Numbered from the stretch's first letter, positions 16,328 to 25,754 are shown. The stretch is 64,000 nt of DNA from an uncultured Bacteroides sp. (GCA_949289265.1 CASENE010000058.1:1-64000), one strand, 5' to 3'. Notes: generated by a model from the sequence alone, not told the origin. Translations and numbers: made by a program.

Positions 16328-17785
16328 ATGAGCAATCTTTTAGAGTTGGCTCCACAAAATGTGTGGAAGCACTTTTATGCACTGACCCGCATACCCCGAC
16401 CTTCGGGCCATGGAGAGCAGATTACGGAATACCTGGTGAACTTTGGTAAGGGACTGGGGCTGGAATCGTTTGTGGACGAGGTGGGCAATGTCATCATCCG
16501 CAAACCGGCTACGCCAGGCATGGAGAACCGCAAAGGCGTAGTCCTGCAGGCACACATGGACATGGTGCCGCAGAAGAACAACGACACCGTGCATGATTTT
16601 ACCAAAGACCCCATCGAGGCCTACGTGGATGGCGACTGGGTGAAGGCGAAGGGGACAACGCTTGGCGCCGACGACGGACTGGGAGTGGCTGCCATCATGG
16701 CCGTGCTCGAAGCCACCGACCTGAAGCATGGCCCGCTGGAAGCCTTGATAACGAAGGACGAAGAGACGGGCATGTATGGCGCTTTCGGACTGAAGCCCGG
16801 CACGTTGCAGGGTGAAATCTTGCTGAATCTCGACTCGGAAACAGAGGGTGAGCTGTATATTGGCTGTGCCGGCGGTATTGATATTACGGCAACGTTGGAA
16901 TATAAAGAAGAGCCGTCTGATGCAACGTTAGTGGTCCGCAAGATTACCCTGAAAGGATTGCGCGGCGGCCATTCCGGTTTGGAAATCAATGAGGGCCGGG
17001 GCAATGCCAACAAATTACTTATCCGCGTGGTGCACGACCTGCTGATGGAGTTCGACTGTCGTCTGGCTTCTTTTGCCGGCGGCAACATGCGCAACGCCAT
17101 CCCACGCGAAGCGCACGCTGTGTTGCTTTTCAATCCGGACGATACGGCTGATCTGGAAGAGTATATTAACGAGTATAAGGAGACCATTAACGAGGAATAT
17201 GCGCCGATAGAGAGCGACGTGCAACTCTATCTGGAGGAAGTGCCCGTGCCTGCCACAGTGTTGCCCGAAGAGATTCAGGACAATCTGGTAGACGCGCTGA
17301 TGGCCTGCCAGAATGGCGTGATGCGCATGATTCCCACGGTGCCCGATACGGTGGAGACCTCTTCCAACTTGGCTATCGTCACGCTGGAGGGCGGCAAGGC
17401 CGATGTGCGTATTTTGGCCCGCAGTTCGTGCGATTCCATGAAAGACTTCCTGGCAGACAGTTTGGGTTCCTGTTTCTCTATGGCTGGCATGAAGGTGGAG
17501 TTCAGCGGTAGTTATTCGGGGTGGCAACCCAATGTCGATTCGCCCATTCTGCACGCCATGAAGGCTTCTTATAAGCAGCAGTTCGGCACAGAGCCTGCCG
17601 TGAAAGTTATTCACGCCGGCTTGGAATGCGGCATCATCGGTGCCACCTGCCCAGGCTTGGACATGGTGTCCTTTGGTCCGACGCTCTGCTCGCCTCACTC
17701 GCCCGACGAACGTGCATACATCCCTTCGGTAGCGCGGTTCTACGATTTCCTGGTGGCCACTTTGGAACAGACGCCTTCTAAATAA
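16328..17785 (+). CDS. pepD: Aminoacyl-histidine dipeptidase (M20C)
   Basis: A 485-aa cytosolic metallodipeptidase of the PepD type, which cleaves dipeptides such as Xaa-His. The metal-site motifs are HMDMVPQ, GTTLGADDGLGVA, DEETGMYGA and the C-terminal HAGLECG. The lid domain is inserted in the middle. The start at 16328 (MSNLLELAPQ) fits the family; the longer frame would begin inside the promoter. Monocistronic. Confidence 0.95.
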   Translation: MSNLLELAPQNVWKHFYALTRIPRPSGHGEQITEYLVNFGKGLGLESFVDEVGNVIIRKPATPGMENRKGVVLQAHMDMVPQKNNDTVHDFTKDPIEAYVDGDWVKAKGTTLGADDGLGVAAIMAVLEATDLKHGPLEALITKDEETGMYGAFGLKPGTLQGEILLNLDSETEGELYIGCAGGIDITATLEYKEEPSDATLVVRKITLKGLRGGHSGLEINEGRGNANKLLIRVVHDLLMEFDCRLASFAGGNMRNAIPREAHAVLLFNPDDTADLEEYINEYKETINEEYAPIESDVQLYLEEVPVPATVLPEEIQDNLVDALMACQNGVMRMIPTVPDTVETSSNLAIVTLEGGKADVRILARSSCDSMKDFLADSLGSCFSMAGMKVEFSGSYSGWQPNVDSPILHAMKASYKQQFGTEPAVKVIHAGLECGIIGATCPGLDMVSFGPTLCSPHSPDERAYIPSVARFYDFLVATLEQTPSK

Positions 17786-17810
17786 GGAGAAACATAGTTT
17801 TCAGTCATCT

Positions 17811-17878
17811 TTCAGGCGCAAAGGATGCAGCCCCGTTCAGACCTTACGGTCGCGGTACGTTGTGTCTTTGCGCCTGAA
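17811..17878 (+). repeat. Long inverted repeat downstream of pepD
   Basis: TTCAGGCGCAAAG (17811-17823) is perfectly complementary to CTTTGCGCCTGAA (17866-17878). The 42-nt interior holds a smaller GACC-TTAC-GGTC hairpin. There is no T run, so it is more likely an RNA-stabilising or mobile palindromic element than a simple terminator. No gene is convincing between here and 18389. Confidence 0.75.
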
Positions 17879-18073
17879 TCGTATGGCTTTATCTGCTTCT
17901 TTCGTGTTTCTATTCTCTTCACTCTCCCTGCTTCTTTATTTGCAGTTTCGGTCTGTTGTCCGCCGTTTTGTGTCAGAAAGGCCGTTTTTTGTTGCCTTTC
18001 TGGCAGAGTTGTCAGGAAAATGCTGACACGGGCTTTTCTCGTAGCCTTCCTTTTTTGATGAAGGTCAAGAAAT

Positions 18074-18087
18074 ATGTTATATAACAT
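18074..18087. promoter_or_regulatory. 14-bp perfect palindrome, possible operator
   Basis: ATGTTATATAACAT is a perfect palindrome 42 nt upstream of the -7 box at 18130. The position suits a regulator site for the micropeptide transcript. No regulator is known. Confidence 0.4.
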
Positions 18088-18129
18088 GATTTTCCACTCT
18101 CCGTTTCTTGTTTTCTCCCATAAAGGCCC

Positions 18130-18137
18130 TACTTTTG
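18130..18137 (+). promoter_or_regulatory. -7 box of the micropeptide transcript
   Basis: TACTTTTG matches TAnnTTTG. The expected start near 18144 gives a leader of about 245 nt. In the leader, GTAGTCCT pairs with AGGGCTGC and TCCGT with ACGGA, forming one stem near 18271-18315. Confidence 0.55.
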
Positions 18138-18389
18138 CATCGTCATAAACAGAAAGAATAGGATAACGAAATTAGGTAGAAAGATTTTGGATAACAAGAT
18201 TTGGAACGACAAGTCTTTATGTCATGAGAAGCTATTGAAGGATGTGTAAAAAACATCAGAGAGAAAGAAATAAGGCTTGTAGTCCTGCTCCGTTTAGCTG
18301 ACGGATAAGGGCTGCAGCCCGTTGAAAGGATTTTCAGGATAATGAGAGAATTATTTCAGGATAACATTATTAATTAGAATCTAAATTGT

Positions 18390-18491
18390 ATGATTATGAA
18401 AAAGAGTAAGAACAATGCCATCAAGCGTCTGCTGAACGCGATGGGGAAGAATTGGATGGAGTCAATGAGATATTACAGCTATTCATTATAA
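18390..18491 (+). CDS. 33-aa basic micropeptide
   Basis: The ORF reads MIMKKSKNNAIKRLL and ends in a tyrosine-rich YYSYSL. It could also start at the ATG at 18396. The N-terminal half is a basic amphipathic helix; the centre is KNWMESM. It has no membrane segment. It is flanked by its own promoter (18130) and a strong terminator (18519), which is the main reason to accept it. Function unknown. Confidence 0.6.
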   Translation: MIMKKSKNNAIKRLLNAMGKNWMESMRYYSYSL

Positions 18492-18518
18492 GCACACTGG
18501 CTTAATTAAGAGAGAAAG

Positions 18519-18551
18519 GGATGTCCGGCATGACCGGTACATCCTTTTTTT
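18519..18551 (+). terminator. Intrinsic terminator of the micropeptide gene
   Basis: GGATGT-CCGG-CATGA-CCGG-T-ACATCC is a strong stem followed by seven or more T. Confidence 0.92.
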
Positions 18552-18657
18552 GTGCGCGTTTCGTTGGCTACCCTTCGATGTGGGGCTTTCATGGATGTCG
18601 GCTGGGAAGGTGAGGGAGGTATAGAAACTGTCCGAAATTTGTCCGGACTTGTTTAAT

Positions 18658-18702
18658 AAATAAGGGATAACTTGCTATTCTTAAGCATGTTATCCCTTAT
18701 TT
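18658..18702 (-). terminator. Inverted repeat ending the tRNA transcript
   Basis: AAATAAGGGATAAC (18658-18671) and GTTATCCCTTATTT (18689-18702) are perfectly complementary. It directly follows the 3' end of the minus-strand tRNA gene and can act in either direction. Confidence 0.75.
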
Positions 18703-18704
18703 TG

Positions 18705-18777
<73 letters not shown>

Positions 18778-18800
18778 ATGTTGTTTCTTGATTTCGGGTG

Positions 18801-18831
18801 CAAAGGTACGACTTTCATTTGGAAAAACAAA
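18801..18831 (-). promoter_or_regulatory. Promoter of the initiator tRNA gene
   Basis: Read on the minus strand, TTTG (18831-18828), a 19-nt spacer and TACCTTTG (18808-18801) form a consensus Bacteroidetes promoter about 24 nt upstream of the tRNA. The rest of 18832-19021 shows nothing I can name. Confidence 0.75.
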
Positions 18832-19021
18832 TCTTTTATGCGTTTTTTTGTGAAAAAATATAGGGTGCAGTGCTGAATGCTAAAGGAAAAGAGTAGTAAT
18901 AAGATGTTTATATGATTTGCTGGCATGGGGGTGGAGATGGATAGAAATGAGCGAATGTCTAAGGAGAAGGCGGCAGAATGTGGAGGGGGGATGTAGTGTG
19001 GGATAAATATCCGTCTGTCGA

Positions 19022-19053
19022 TTTGCTCGTTTCCTTCAAATGTCTTACTTTTG
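19022..19053 (+). promoter_or_regulatory. Promoter of the tetR-fabG operon
   Basis: TTTG (19022-19025), a 20-nt spacer and TACTTTTG (19046-19053) match the Bacteroidetes consensus. The ATG is at 19089. Confidence 0.75.
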
Positions 19054-19088
19054 CTCAAATTATCACGCAGTATAGCAAGAAGGAGTTT

Positions 19089-19679
19089 ATGGCCGTATCG
19101 AAAACAAGAGCTAAATTGGTGGATGTCGCCCGCCAGCTGTTTGCAAAGATGGGGGTGGAAAATACCACGATGAACGATATTGCCGTGGCTTCGCAAAAGG
19201 GACGGAGGACGCTCTATACTTACTTTAAAAGTAAGGAAGATCTCTATCTGGCTGTGGTGGAGACGGAACTTGACATCTTGTCGGAAACGATGGGGCGCGT
19301 GGTGGAGAAGGCTGTTTCGCCGGACGAAAAGTTGATGGAGATGATTTATACGCACCTGGATGCCGTCAAGGAACTGGTCTATCGCAACGGTACGCTTCGG
19401 GCCGATTTCTTTCGTGACACCTGGCGGGTGGAGAAGGCGCGCAAGCGCTTTGATGCCAAACAGGTGTTGCTCTTCGAGGAAGTGTTGGCCGAGGGGCGCG
19501 AGAAAGGTCTGTTTCGTGTGGACGACCTGGAGATGACAGCCGAAATCATTTATTATAGCGTGAAGGGCATCGAGGCACCCTATATCCGCGGACATGTGGG
19601 CGCGAATTTGGACGACGACATCCGCGACGTCTATGTGAGGCGGTTGGTGCTGGGGGCTTTGGGCCGGAAAGAGGAGTGA
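19089..19679 (+). CDS. TetR/AcrR family regulator
   Basis: A 196-aa DNA-binding regulator. The N-terminal helix-turn-helix reads TTMNDIAVASQKGRRTLY and is followed by the family signature TYFKSKEDLYLAV. The C-terminal helical domain would bind an unknown ligand. I chose the ATG at 19089 because it has AAGGAG four bases upstream and lies after the promoter. The next gene, fabG, starts 38 nt downstream with no promoter, so the regulator may control fatty-acid synthesis. Confidence 0.92.
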   Translation: MAVSKTRAKLVDVARQLFAKMGVENTTMNDIAVASQKGRRTLYTYFKSKEDLYLAVVETELDILSETMGRVVEKAVSPDEKLMEMIYTHLDAVKELVYRNGTLRADFFRDTWRVEKARKRFDAKQVLLFEEVLAEGREKGLFRVDDLEMTAEIIYYSVKGIEAPYIRGHVGANLDDDIRDVYVRRLVLGALGRKEE

Positions 19680-19717
19680 CGAACCAATTATTTATTTTAA
19701 ACAAATATAGAACAACT

Positions 19718-20464
19718 ATGGGATTATTAGACGGAAAAGTGGCCATTGTCACGGGCGCAGCCCGAGGCATCGGCAAAGCCATTGCGTTGAAGTTTGCTTC
19801 CGAGGGAGCCAATGTGGCATTCACGGACTTGGTAATTGACGAGAATGCACAGGCTACGGAAAAGGAAATCGCGGCTTATGGCGTTCAGGCTAAAGGGTAT
19901 GCTTCTAATGCTGCCAACTTTGAGGATACGGCCAAGGTGGTAGCCGAAATTCATAAGGATTTCGGGCACATTGATATTTTGGTGAACAATGCCGGCATTA
20001 CGCGCGACGGCTTGATGATGCGCATGAGCGAACAGCAGTGGGATATGGTGCTGAGTGTCAACCTGAAGTCTGCCTTTAACTTCATTCACGCTTGCACGCC
20101 CATCATGATGCGCCAGCGCAGTGGCAGCATCATCAACATGGCTTCGGTGGTTGGCGTGCACGGCAATGCCGGACAGTCCAACTATGCGGCTTCCAAGGCC
20201 GGTCTGATTGCTTTGGCAAAGTCTATTGCTCAAGAATTGGGTTCGCGCGGCATCCGTGCCAATGCCATTGCTCCGGGCTTCATCATCACGGCTATGACTG
20301 ATGCCTTGTCGGACGAGGTGAAGGCCGAATGGGCCAAGCGCATCCCCTTGCGCCGTGGCGGCACGCCCGAGGATGTGGCCAACATTGCTACCTTCCTGGC
20401 TTCTGACATGTCATCGTATGTTTCGGGCCAGGTGATTCAGGTAGATGGCGGTATGAATATGTAA
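19718..20464 (+). CDS. fabG: 3-oxoacyl-[acyl-carrier-protein] reductase
   Basis: A 248-aa SDR enzyme that reduces 3-oxoacyl-ACP with NADPH in fatty-acid elongation. The cofactor loop TGAARGIG, the NNAG motif, the catalytic Ser in NMASVVG, and YAASK are all present, as is the C-terminal VDGGMNM. The start at 19718 gives the normal FabG N-terminus (MGLLDGKVAIVTGAARG). It is in an operon behind the TetR gene. Confidence 0.93.
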   Translation: MGLLDGKVAIVTGAARGIGKAIALKFASEGANVAFTDLVIDENAQATEKEIAAYGVQAKGYASNAANFEDTAKVVAEIHKDFGHIDILVNNAGITRDGLMMRMSEQQWDMVLSVNLKSAFNFIHACTPIMMRQRSGSIINMASVVGVHGNAGQSNYAASKAGLIALAKSIAQELGSRGIRANAIAPGFIITAMTDALSDEVKAEWAKRIPLRRGGTPEDVANIATFLASDMSSYVSGQVIQVDGGMNM

Positions 20465-20478
20465 ATAATGCGCAGAGA

Positions 20479-20537
20479 GTGAATGGCAGGAACGGGCAGT
20501 GTGAGTGTGACCCGCCGGCCCTTCACTTTTTATTTTA
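20479..20537 (+). terminator. Terminator after fabG
   Basis: AGTGAA pairs with TTCACT, with an inner GGGC/CCC pairing, and then TTTTTATTTT. Confidence 0.65.
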
Positions 20538-20555
20538 TCATTCTTTAGTGGAACA

Positions 20556-21233
20556 ATGACTGTCCTTTACGAAGACAACCACCTTATCATCGTCAACAAG
20601 ACGGCCTCGGAAATTGTGCAGGGGGATAAGACAGGCGACACGCCTCTGTCGGAGACGGTGAAGCAGTATTTGAAAGAAAAGTATGCCAAGCCGGGCAATG
20701 TTTTCATCGGGGTCACCCATCGTTTGGACAGGCCGGTGAGCGGTCTGGTGGTTTTTGCGAAGACCAGCAAGGCTTTGTCCCGCCTGAACGATATGTTTCG
20801 GAATGGTGAGGTGAAGAAGACCTATTGGGCAGTGGTGAAAAATCGTCCGCCGCAAGCAGAGGGTGAACTGGTGCACTACCTGGTGCGCAATGAAAAGCAA
20901 AATAAGAGCTATGCCAGCGACACCGAACGTCCCAGCAGCAAGCGGGCTGTGTTGCACTATCGCCTCATTGGCGTTTCGCAAAACTATTTCTTGCTGGAAG
21001 TAGACTTGAAAACCGGCCGTCATCACCAGATCCGCTGCCAGTTGGCCAAGATGGGCTGTCCCATCAAAGGGGATTTGAAGTACGGTTTCCCGCGTTCCAA
21101 TCCCGACGGCAGCATCTGCCTGCACGCTCGTCGCGTCCGTTTCATCCATCCTGTTTCCAAGTTGCCCATTGACGTGGTGGCTCCTCTTCCGCCCGGCAAC
21201 TTGTGGAATGGTTTCGATTTTTCAGTTCCCTGA
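20556..21233 (+). CDS. RluA family RNA pseudouridine synthase
   Basis: A 225-aa enzyme that isomerises uridine in RNA. The catalytic motif THRLDRPVSGLVVFAKT holds the essential Asp. The later motif KTGRHHQIRCQLA is also typical. There is no N-terminal S4 domain, so it is a short RluA type, and the RNA target cannot be told from sequence. It lies 22 nt before the S9 peptidase gene and may share its mRNA. Confidence 0.92.
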   Translation: MTVLYEDNHLIIVNKTASEIVQGDKTGDTPLSETVKQYLKEKYAKPGNVFIGVTHRLDRPVSGLVVFAKTSKALSRLNDMFRNGEVKKTYWAVVKNRPPQAEGELVHYLVRNEKQNKSYASDTERPSSKRAVLHYRLIGVSQNYFLLEVDLKTGRHHQIRCQLAKMGCPIKGDLKYGFPRSNPDGSICLHARRVRFIHPVSKLPIDVVAPLPPGNLWNGFDFSVP

Positions 21234-21255
21234 TTCTTATTTCTTAATTTCGTTC

Positions 21256-23787
21256 ATGAAGAATTTGATTCTTGGTTGGGGGCTGCTGATGTCGGCAGTT
21301 CTCACGGCTCATTCGCAAGATGTTGTGAAAGAGTATGACTTGCGTCCGGCCCAAGCGGTGCGGACTCCTTTGCAAGGCGACAGCATCAATCAGCAAGGCG
21401 AACGTTTCGGCGCAGCCCAGTTGCTGGACACCTATGTACCTTTTGACTTTGGGCAGGCTGCCCGCGTGCAGGCCGACACGGCCGGGTTCGTAGCGGTGGA
21501 TGCTTCTGCCGAAGAGTACCTTTTGTATCTGTTTACCACCCGGGTGCGCGCCGAGCGTTTCTGGAAAGGGAAGTTGAAAGTCTCTTCTCCGTCCCGTTTT
21601 GAGGTCTTTGTCAACGGGAAGTCGCAACGCACCAAGCTGACGGTGCAGGACAGCCTGGCACAGGTGCGTCCCGAGGAAATCAGTTTGCGGCTGGAGCCGG
21701 AGGCCGATTGTCAGATTGTGGTGAAGCTGTTGGCCGCTCCCGGTGACAAGGCCAAGCCAGTGCTGAAGTGTGAACTGGAGAAGGAAGCCGGGTTCGACGG
21801 CGTCGTGTGCCACGTATCGCCCGACCTGAAGCGCCGCCTTTCCCTGTTCGACACCAATTTCGGCAGCCGGGTGGTTTCCGTATCGCTCTCGCCCGACGGC
21901 AAGTATCTGCTGACGCGCTACAGCGACAGCTATGACCGGAAGCGTTCGCGCACCCATACGGAGCTGACCGAGCTGAAGACGGGACGGGTGATTCTGCCCA
22001 ATGTGGGCGAACAGATGTCGTGGATGCCCAGAGGCAGCAAGCTCTGCTACGTGGTGACAGGGCGCGAGCGCAACGACCTTTGGCAGTATGACCCCGCTAC
22101 GGGGCGCAACGACCTGCTCTGCAGCAACGTGCCCGAAGGTGGCTTCAGCTGGTCGCCCAACGGAGACTACCTGATTTATACGGAAGTGGACAAGGGAGAG
22201 ACAGTCGACGGGCCGCTGAAGCGCCTGCTGCATCCGGACGACCGCATCCCCGGCGCGCGCGACCGCTATTACTTGACCAAGTTCGACCTGAAAACGGGCG
22301 TGGCCGAACGCCTGACCTATGGCAGCACCAGCGTCTACCTGAACGACATCTCGCCCGACGGCAGCAAACTGCTCTGTGCGGCCTACAAGCCGGTCATCAC
22401 GAAGTCGCCCTTCACGCAGGTGTCTTTGTTCGAGATAGACCTGACTACGATGGAGGCGGATACGCTGGTGGAGTGGGACGCTTCGCTGAGTTCCGGCTCT
22501 TATTCGCCCGACGGACAGCAGCTGCTCCTGCTGGGAGGCCCCGATGCCTTGGGAGGCGTCGGCCGCAACTGCGGCAATCATCCGGTGGCAAACTCGTTCG
22601 ACGTGCAGGCTTTCCTGATGGAGCGTGCCACCCGCGAGGTGAAGCCCATCACGCGCGACTTTAATCCGGCCATCATTTCGGCAACGTGGAACCGTGCCGA
22701 CGGTTGCATCTATTTCAACACGACCGACAAAGACTGCCAGCACATCTACCGCTACACCCCCGCCCGGGACGCTTTCGAGCTGTTGCCGCTGGAGCAGGAT
22801 GTCATATCCACCTTCTCGCTGGCCGACGACGACGCGTCGCGGATGGCGTATGTGGGCGGAGGAAACACCAGCAGCGGTGTGGCCTATCTCTACGACCGTA
22901 AGAAGGGCAAGTCGGTCTTGCTGGCCGACCCGATGCGGGAGAAGCGTGAAGCCATCGAATGGGGGGAGATGAAGGAGTGGAACTTCACGTCGGCCGACGG
23001 GACGCTGATAGAGGGCATGATGTGCCTGCCGCCTTCGTTCGACCCGCAGAAGAAGTACCCGCTCATCGTCTACTACTACGGCGGCACCACGCCCACCACG
23101 CGGGGCTTCGCCAATCCGTACAGCGCCCAGCTGTTTGCCTCGCGCGACTATGTGGTCTACGTCATCAATCCCAGCGGTGCCATCGGTTACGGGCAGGAGT
23201 TCTCGGCCCGGCACGTCAATGCTTGGGGAGACTGGACGGCGGACGAAATCATCGAAGGGACGCGGAAGTTCTGCGAGGCCCATCCTTTTGTCGACCCGAA
23301 GCGCATCGGCTGCCTGGGAGCTTCCTACGGTGGATTCATGACCATGTATCTGCAGACAAAGACAGACCTCTTTGCCGCGGCTGCGTCGCACGCCGGTATC
23401 AGCAACGTCACCAGCTACTGGGGAGAGGGCTATTGGGGCTACTCGTACAACGCGGTGGCTGCTGCCAACAGCTATCCCTGGAGCCATCCCGAGCTGTTCA
23501 CCCGGCACGGCGCGCTGTTCAACGCCGAGAAAATCAACACGCCCTTGCTGCTGTTGCACGGCACGGCGGACACCAACGTGCCCACCGGCGAGAGCATCCA
23601 GCTGTATAATGCGCTGAAGATTCTGGGCAAGCCCGTGGAACTTATCACGGTGGACGGGGAGAACCACTTCATCCTGGACTACGATAAGCGCGTGCAGTGG
23701 CACAACTCCATCATGGCCTGGTTTGCCCGTTGGCTGCAAGACAGCCCGCAGTGGTGGAACGACCTTTATCCGGAACGCCACTGGTAA
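21256..23787 (+). CDS. S9 family (DPP-type) serine peptidase, exported
   Basis: An 843-aa periplasmic prolyl-oligopeptidase-like enzyme. The signal peptide is MKNLILGWGLLMSAVLTAHS. Residues of about 200-560 form a beta-propeller with repeated LSPDG/WSPNG/ISPDG blades. The C-terminal alpha/beta hydrolase has Ser690 (GASYGG), Asp772 (TADTNVP) and His804 (GENHF). The start at 21256 is chosen because it gives the signal peptide. It probably trims di- or tripeptides from imported peptides. A strong terminator follows. Confidence 0.92.
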   Translation: MKNLILGWGLLMSAVLTAHSQDVVKEYDLRPAQAVRTPLQGDSINQQGERFGAAQLLDTYVPFDFGQAARVQADTAGFVAVDASAEEYLLYLFTTRVRAERFWKGKLKVSSPSRFEVFVNGKSQRTKLTVQDSLAQVRPEEISLRLEPEADCQIVVKLLAAPGDKAKPVLKCELEKEAGFDGVVCHVSPDLKRRLSLFDTNFGSRVVSVSLSPDGKYLLTRYSDSYDRKRSRTHTELTELKTGRVILPNVGEQMSWMPRGSKLCYVVTGRERNDLWQYDPATGRNDLLCSNVPEGGFSWSPNGDYLIYTEVDKGETVDGPLKRLLHPDDRIPGARDRYYLTKFDLKTGVAERLTYGSTSVYLNDISPDGSKLLCAAYKPVITKSPFTQVSLFEIDLTTMEADTLVEWDASLSSGSYSPDGQQLLLLGGPDALGGVGRNCGNHPVANSFDVQAFLMERATREVKPITRDFNPAIISATWNRADGCIYFNTTDKDCQHIYRYTPARDAFELLPLEQDVISTFSLADDDASRMAYVGGGNTSSGVAYLYDRKKGKSVLLADPMREKREAIEWGEMKEWNFTSADGTLIEGMMCLPPSFDPQKKYPLIVYYYGGTTPTTRGFANPYSAQLFASRDYVVYVINPSGAIGYGQEFSARHVNAWGDWTADEIIEGTRKFCEAHPFVDPKRIGCLGASYGGFMTMYLQTKTDLFAAAASHAGISNVTSYWGEGYWGYSYNAVAAANSYPWSHPELFTRHGALFNAEKINTPLLLLHGTADTNVPTGESIQLYNALKILGKPVELITVDGENHFILDYDKRVQWHNSIMAWFARWLQDSPQWWNDLYPERHW

Positions 23788-23796
23788 GGCAGGCAT

Positions 23797-23844
23797 CAAA
23801 AAAGCCGTTCCCCAGAATAGACAAGGAGGGAACGGCTTTTTTTG
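23797..23844 (+). terminator. Intrinsic terminator of the S9 peptidase gene
   Basis: AAAAAAGCCGTTCCC pairs with GGGAACGGCTTTTTT. It could work in both directions. The stretch 23845-24129 holds no gene or promoter that I can support. Confidence 0.9.
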
Positions 23845-24129
23845 CGTTAGTGTGCTTACTCTTCTTCGGCCACCCGGCAGTCCGGGTCTACGGGACAAGA
23901 AAAGTCCCCCTTCCCGGGTCTTCGGCTCGCCGTCGAATCGCACGGGAAGAAGGACTACCACAAACAAACATAAACAGGACTGCTACTAATACTAACTTTT
24001 CTTGCTAAATCGGTTGTTCTTTTGCGTTTCAGTATTTATAGTTAAGTTGGGTTGTTGTCTGACAAGTGTAGTGCAAATGCCGTGCCATGCCCGCCGTCCC
24101 TTGCCCGAAGTCTTGCCTTCCAAGCCGTC

Positions 24130-24217
24130 CGACCGGGCATTACTGTCCCGTCCGCCGGGTGTTACTATGCCAGCCGGCTGGGACTATAGTGTCAGCACGC
24201 TGGAATTACTGTCCCAC
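24130..24217 (-). repeat. Family A tandem array, copy 6 (four 22-nt units, reverse orientation)
   Basis: Read on the minus strand, the array begins after GGTTAGTGG. Units occupy 24217-24196, 24195-24174, 24173-24152 and 24151-24130. They match the other family A copies in length and layout. It lies between convergent genes. Confidence 0.88.
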
Positions 24218-24398
24218 TAACCGTTGAATACCAGGCTGTTCACTGTGTCTTGGGAAGCCGCCGGGCGGGGGAGGGGACGGCATCCTGGCGGCGGTGGCCG
24301 GCGGGCATGACGGGAGGGGGGACGGCGTGTGTCCCGGATTGTGGAAAGGTGTGGAAAGTGTGGAGGCTTGTTGTGGAAAAAATCCACAGCTTCCGTCG

Positions 24399-25730
24399 TC
24401 AGGCCTCGATGCCGTAGAGCTTCAGTTTGTTGTAGAGCGTTTTCCGGTCGATGCCCAGCAGCTGGGCGGCGCGGCTCTTGTTGTGGCCCGTCTGGCGCAG
24501 GGCTTCCTGGATGTGCTGTTTCTCCGTCTCCTCGTCGCGCAGGGGCAGGGCGGGCGACGCAGTGCTCTGCGTGGCCAGGTCGCTCAGTTCGGCGGGGGTG
24601 ATGTAGGGGCCTGAGGCCAGCAGCGTGGCCCGGCGGACGGCGTTCTTCATCTGCCGCAGGTTGCCGGGCCAGGGGTAGTCCTGAAGGAGTCGGCAGGCCT
24701 TTTCGTCGAAGCCTGTCAGGCGCTTGTCCATCTCCCGGTTGGCCTGGTCGAGGAAGAAGTTGGCAAAGAGCAGGATGTCCTCGCGGCGGTCGCGCAGGGT
24801 GGGCATGCGCAGGGTGAATTCGTTGATGCGGTGGTAGAGGTCTTCGCGAAAGGAGCCCCGGGCGATGGCTTGCTCCAGGTTTTCGTTGGTAGCCGAGATG
24901 AGGCGCACGTCCACGCTGATTTCGCGTCCGGAGCCCACGGGCCTTATCCGCCTTTCTTGCAGAGCGCGCAGCAGCTGTATTTGCACCTCGTAGCTCAGGT
25001 TGCCTATCTCGTCCAGAAAGATGGTGCCGCCGTTGGCTTCTACGAACGCCCCCGTCTTGTCGGTCAGCGCGCCGGTGAAGGCGCCTTTGACGTGGCCGAA
25101 GAATTCGGAGGCCGCCAGCTCCTTGGGGATGGAGCCGCAGTCGATGGCGATGAACGGCCGGTCGGCCCGCTTGCTCAGGCGGTGGATGCGGTGGGCCACG
25201 TATTCCTTGCCCGTGCCGCTGGCGCCGTTGATGAGGACGGACATGTTGGTGGGAGCCACCAGACGGACATAGTTGTAGAGCTGCCGCGCGGCGTCGCTTT
25301 CTCCCTCCAGAAAGTCGGAGGCTTCCTCTTCCGTCCGGGGGCGGGCAGCGGTGGCGGCAGGCCGGCGCTCGGCCTTCTGCAGGGCTTCGTCCATCTTCTT
25401 CAGCAGTTCGTCGGGGTTGACCGGCTTGGCAATGTAGTCGCAGGCGCCCAGCTTCATGGTCTGCACGGCCGACTGTATGTCTGCATAGCCGGTCATTACG
25501 ATGAGCGGCACGGGCAGGCCCTTGTCCGCCAGCCAGCGCAGCAGGTCGGTGCCGTCGCGGTCGGGCAGGCGGAGGTCGGACAGAATCAGGTCCACGTTCT
25601 CCGTCTCGATGTATTTCTGTGCGCGGGCTATGCTGCTGGCCGAGGCCACCCGGAAGCCCTGCTTGCCCAGCCACGTCTTGAGCATCATGGCGTAGGTGAT
25701 GTCGTCTTCTACAATTAAGATAGATTTCAT
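24399..25730 (-). CDS. Sigma-54-dependent response regulator (NtrC type)
   Basis: A 443-aa regulator. A receiver domain (1-120) has the phosphoacceptor Asp52 (LILSDLRLP). The central AAA+ domain has Walker A GASGTGKE, the sigma-54 contact loop GAFTGA and Walker B GGTIFLDEIG. The C-terminal Fis-type helix-turn-helix reads NKSRAAQLLGIDRKTLYNKL. The start at 25730 (MKSILIVEDD) is standard for receivers. It is divergent from the run that ends with the hybrid kinase at 29365, its probable partner. Confidence 0.95.
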   Translation of the reverse strand: MKSILIVEDDITYAMMLKTWLGKQGFRVASASSIARAQKYIETENVDLILSDLRLPDRDGTDLLRWLADKGLPVPLIVMTGYADIQSAVQTMKLGACDYIAKPVNPDELLKKMDEALQKAERRPAATAARPRTEEEASDFLEGESDAARQLYNYVRLVAPTNMSVLINGASGTGKEYVAHRIHRLSKRADRPFIAIDCGSIPKELAASEFFGHVKGAFTGALTDKTGAFVEANGGTIFLDEIGNLSYEVQIQLLRALQERRIRPVGSGREISVDVRLISATNENLEQAIARGSFREDLYHRINEFTLRMPTLRDRREDILLFANFFLDQANREMDKRLTGFDEKACRLLQDYPWPGNLRQMKNAVRRATLLASGPYITPAELSDLATQSTASPALPLRDEETEKQHIQEALRQTGHNKSRAAQLLGIDRKTLYNKLKLYGIEA

Positions 25731-25754
25731 GAGTACGGCTACTTTTATTGTACA

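Noticed and set aside
17825..18058. 77-codon ORF downstream of pepD
   Set aside because: It overlaps the inverted repeat, is Cys/Phe-rich without pattern and lacks a promoter or ribosome-binding site.
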